Shown here: piece after piece, positions 5,259-6,352 of the stretch
Numbering within the stretch: position 1 is the first letter of the stretch
Layout: each line of letters opens with the position of its first letter
From: UMGS363 sp964402055
Lineage (GTDB): Bacteria > Bacillota > Clostridia > Oscillospirales > Ruminococcaceae
Length of the DNA: 6,352 nucleotides
Reading direction: 5' to 3'
Assembly (NCBI GenBank): GCA_964402055.1
Contig: CAYOAV010000089.1
Location: 1 to 6,352 of the forward strand
Translations under genes and position numbers: made by a program
Notes under the pieces: model-generated
Seen by the model: only the letters and a program-made list of their open reading frames with translations
What the model was told of the DNA's origin: nothing
The model's database searches: none

Positions 5259-6347
5259 ATGAAAAATAAAACAAAAGTCTATATTTATACAAGAGTATCA
5301 ACCGCAATGCAGGTTGATGGTTATTCATTGGATGCTCAGAAATCCAAAATGAAAGCATTTGCTGATTATAACGAATATGAAATCGTTGGAGAATATGAGG
5401 ACGCCGGAAAATCGGGAAAATCCATTGAAGGCAGATTGCAATTCAATCAAATGATGAATGATATTAGGTCAGGTAAGGACGGTGTGTCTTATGTGCTTGT
5501 ATTCAAGCTTTCCCGTTTCGGAAGAAATGCGGCGGATTTGCACCTTACGGTTATAAGCTTGTTGACGGTTATCTTAAAAATAAATGAAGAAGAAGCGGAA
5601 GCTATCAGAATTATTTTTGATTTGTACGCAAATACAGATATTGGTGCTAACGGCATTTCAAAACACCTTGAAGACCACGGTATTCATAAAATAATTCGCC
5701 AGAACGGAAAAACTCCGCTGTTCAACGCTCATCTTATCCGCATAATATTGAAAAATCCCGTGTATTGTGGTAAAATTGCTTATGGAAGAAGAAAAATTGA
5801 GAAAGTACACGGAACAAGAAATGATTATCATCTTGTTGAACAGGATAATTATTTGTTAGTTGACGGATTGCACGAACCTATCGTATCAGAAGAATTATGG
5901 CAGAAAGCACAGATAAAAAGACTGGCACAAGCAAAAAAATATGAACACGTAAATGTCGGTAAGGATACAAAAAAGCACCTTCTTTCAGGCATAGTCAAAT
6001 GCCCTGTATGCGGTGCCGGAATGTATGGAAACAAGAGTATCAAACATAAGAAAGATGGTACAAAATATAAGGATTTTTATTATTACGGTTGCAAACATCG
6101 TAAAATGGATAGAGGGTATAAGTGCGATTATAGAAAACAGATAAATGAGGAACTCCTTGATAGTGCTGTTGCAGAAACTATCATAAAACTTGCAACCAAT
6201 CCGAAATTTGTCTCACTGATGCAAAATAAAATCAACATGAAGGTTGATACAACTGCTATTGAGCAGGAGCTTTCAAATTATGAGAAACAGCTTAGACAAG
6301 CATTTGAGGCTGTAATAAAGCATATTGAAGAATACACACGAGGTTAA
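5259..6347 (+). CDS. Large serine recombinase (TnpX-like), internally deleted and C-terminally short
   Basis: Large serine recombinases excise and integrate mobile elements through a serine-DNA link. Residues 6-92 are a good resolvase N-terminus: YIYTRVST with R12 and nucleophile S14, EDAGKSGKSIEGR, and KLSRFGRN with R86 and R89. Residues 108-205 fit the Recombinase domain, and a zinc ribbon follows with C248, C251, C278 and C289. A coiled-coil start at about 331-347 ends in an unusual tail, AFEAVIKHIEEYTRG. Relatives are about 500-550 residues; this has 362. Residues 93-107 (LHLTVISLLTVIL) are not family sequence. They are the +2-frame reading of GGFAPYGYKLVDGYL, which in relatives lies about 60 residues after NAAD, so the helix carrying SAVAEIEREN is gone. 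An extra A at 5576-5580 restores the frame. The start ATG has TGGAG seven bases upstream. Probably inactive, though the frame is open throughout. Confidence 0.88.
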   Translation: MKNKTKVYIYTRVSTAMQVDGYSLDAQKSKMKAFADYNEYEIVGEYEDAGKSGKSIEGRLQFNQMMNDIRSGKDGVSYVLVFKLSRFGRNAADLHLTVISLLTVILKINEEEAEAIRIIFDLYANTDIGANGISKHLEDHGIHKIIRQNGKTPLFNAHLIRIILKNPVYCGKIAYGRRKIEKVHGTRNDYHLVEQDNYLLVDGLHEPIVSEELWQKAQIKRLAQAKKYEHVNVGKDTKKHLLSGIVKCPVCGAGMYGNKSIKHKKDGTKYKDFYYYGCKHRKMDRGYKCDYRKQINEELLDSAVAETIIKLATNPKFVSLMQNKINMKVDTTAIEQELSNYEKQLRQAFEAVIKHIEEYTRG

Positions 6348-6352
6348 TTATG

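Noticed and set aside
1..6352. CRISPR array, tRNA or rRNA gene, insertion sequence ends
   Set aside because: No regularly spaced repeats, no cloverleaf-like segment, and no IS transposase or paired terminal repeats were seen.

Overview
The window is AT-rich with Firmicutes-type signals: strong AGGAGG-like ribosome binding sites, a TTGACA/TATAAT promoter with extended -10, MobA/MobL and DUF3847 mobilization proteins, and a TnpX/Tn4451-type large serine recombinase. This suggests a gut-type Clostridia genome (Oscillospiraceae/Lachnospiraceae-like). The host assignment is an inference from gene families, not a database result.

Left part (1-2708, minus strand). A two-gene operon is read leftward from a good sigma-A promoter (2662-2690). 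The first gene encodes a 300-aa protein with a RecB-like PD-(D/E)XK nuclease signature and a C-terminal DUF5655 domain. The second is hsdR, the motor/nuclease subunit of a type I restriction system, cut off by the window edge after 541 residues. No hsdM or hsdS is visible; if present, they lie outside the window.

Middle (2709-3223). About 500 bases hold no convincing gene. They contain a terminator-like hairpin with a 7-T tract, a GC-rich hairpin, and several short dyads near the start of the mobilization genes.

Right part (3224-6347, plus strand). A compact mobilization module runs DUF3847 protein, a hairpin-rich oriT-like region, a MobA/MobL relaxase, a 58-aa unknown protein and a serine recombinase. 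The oriT candidate has a hairpin followed directly by ATAAGTGCGCTCT on the minus strand. This is one base from the IncQ/pIP501/pGO1-type nic core TAAGTGCGCCCT as I remember it.

The main observation is that both enzymes of the module look damaged while the cis-acting DNA looks intact. The relaxase has ATC where its family normally has ATG, lacks the His-rich metal-binding motif III, and is split by a -1 shift. The recombinase has lost about 60 residues of its catalytic domain at a GGCGGAT microhomology. The resulting frameshift is cancelled 39 bases later by an extra A. Its C-terminus is also short. The simplest reading is a decaying mobilizable element next to, or carrying, a restriction/nuclease cargo, possibly still mobilizable in trans through its oriT.
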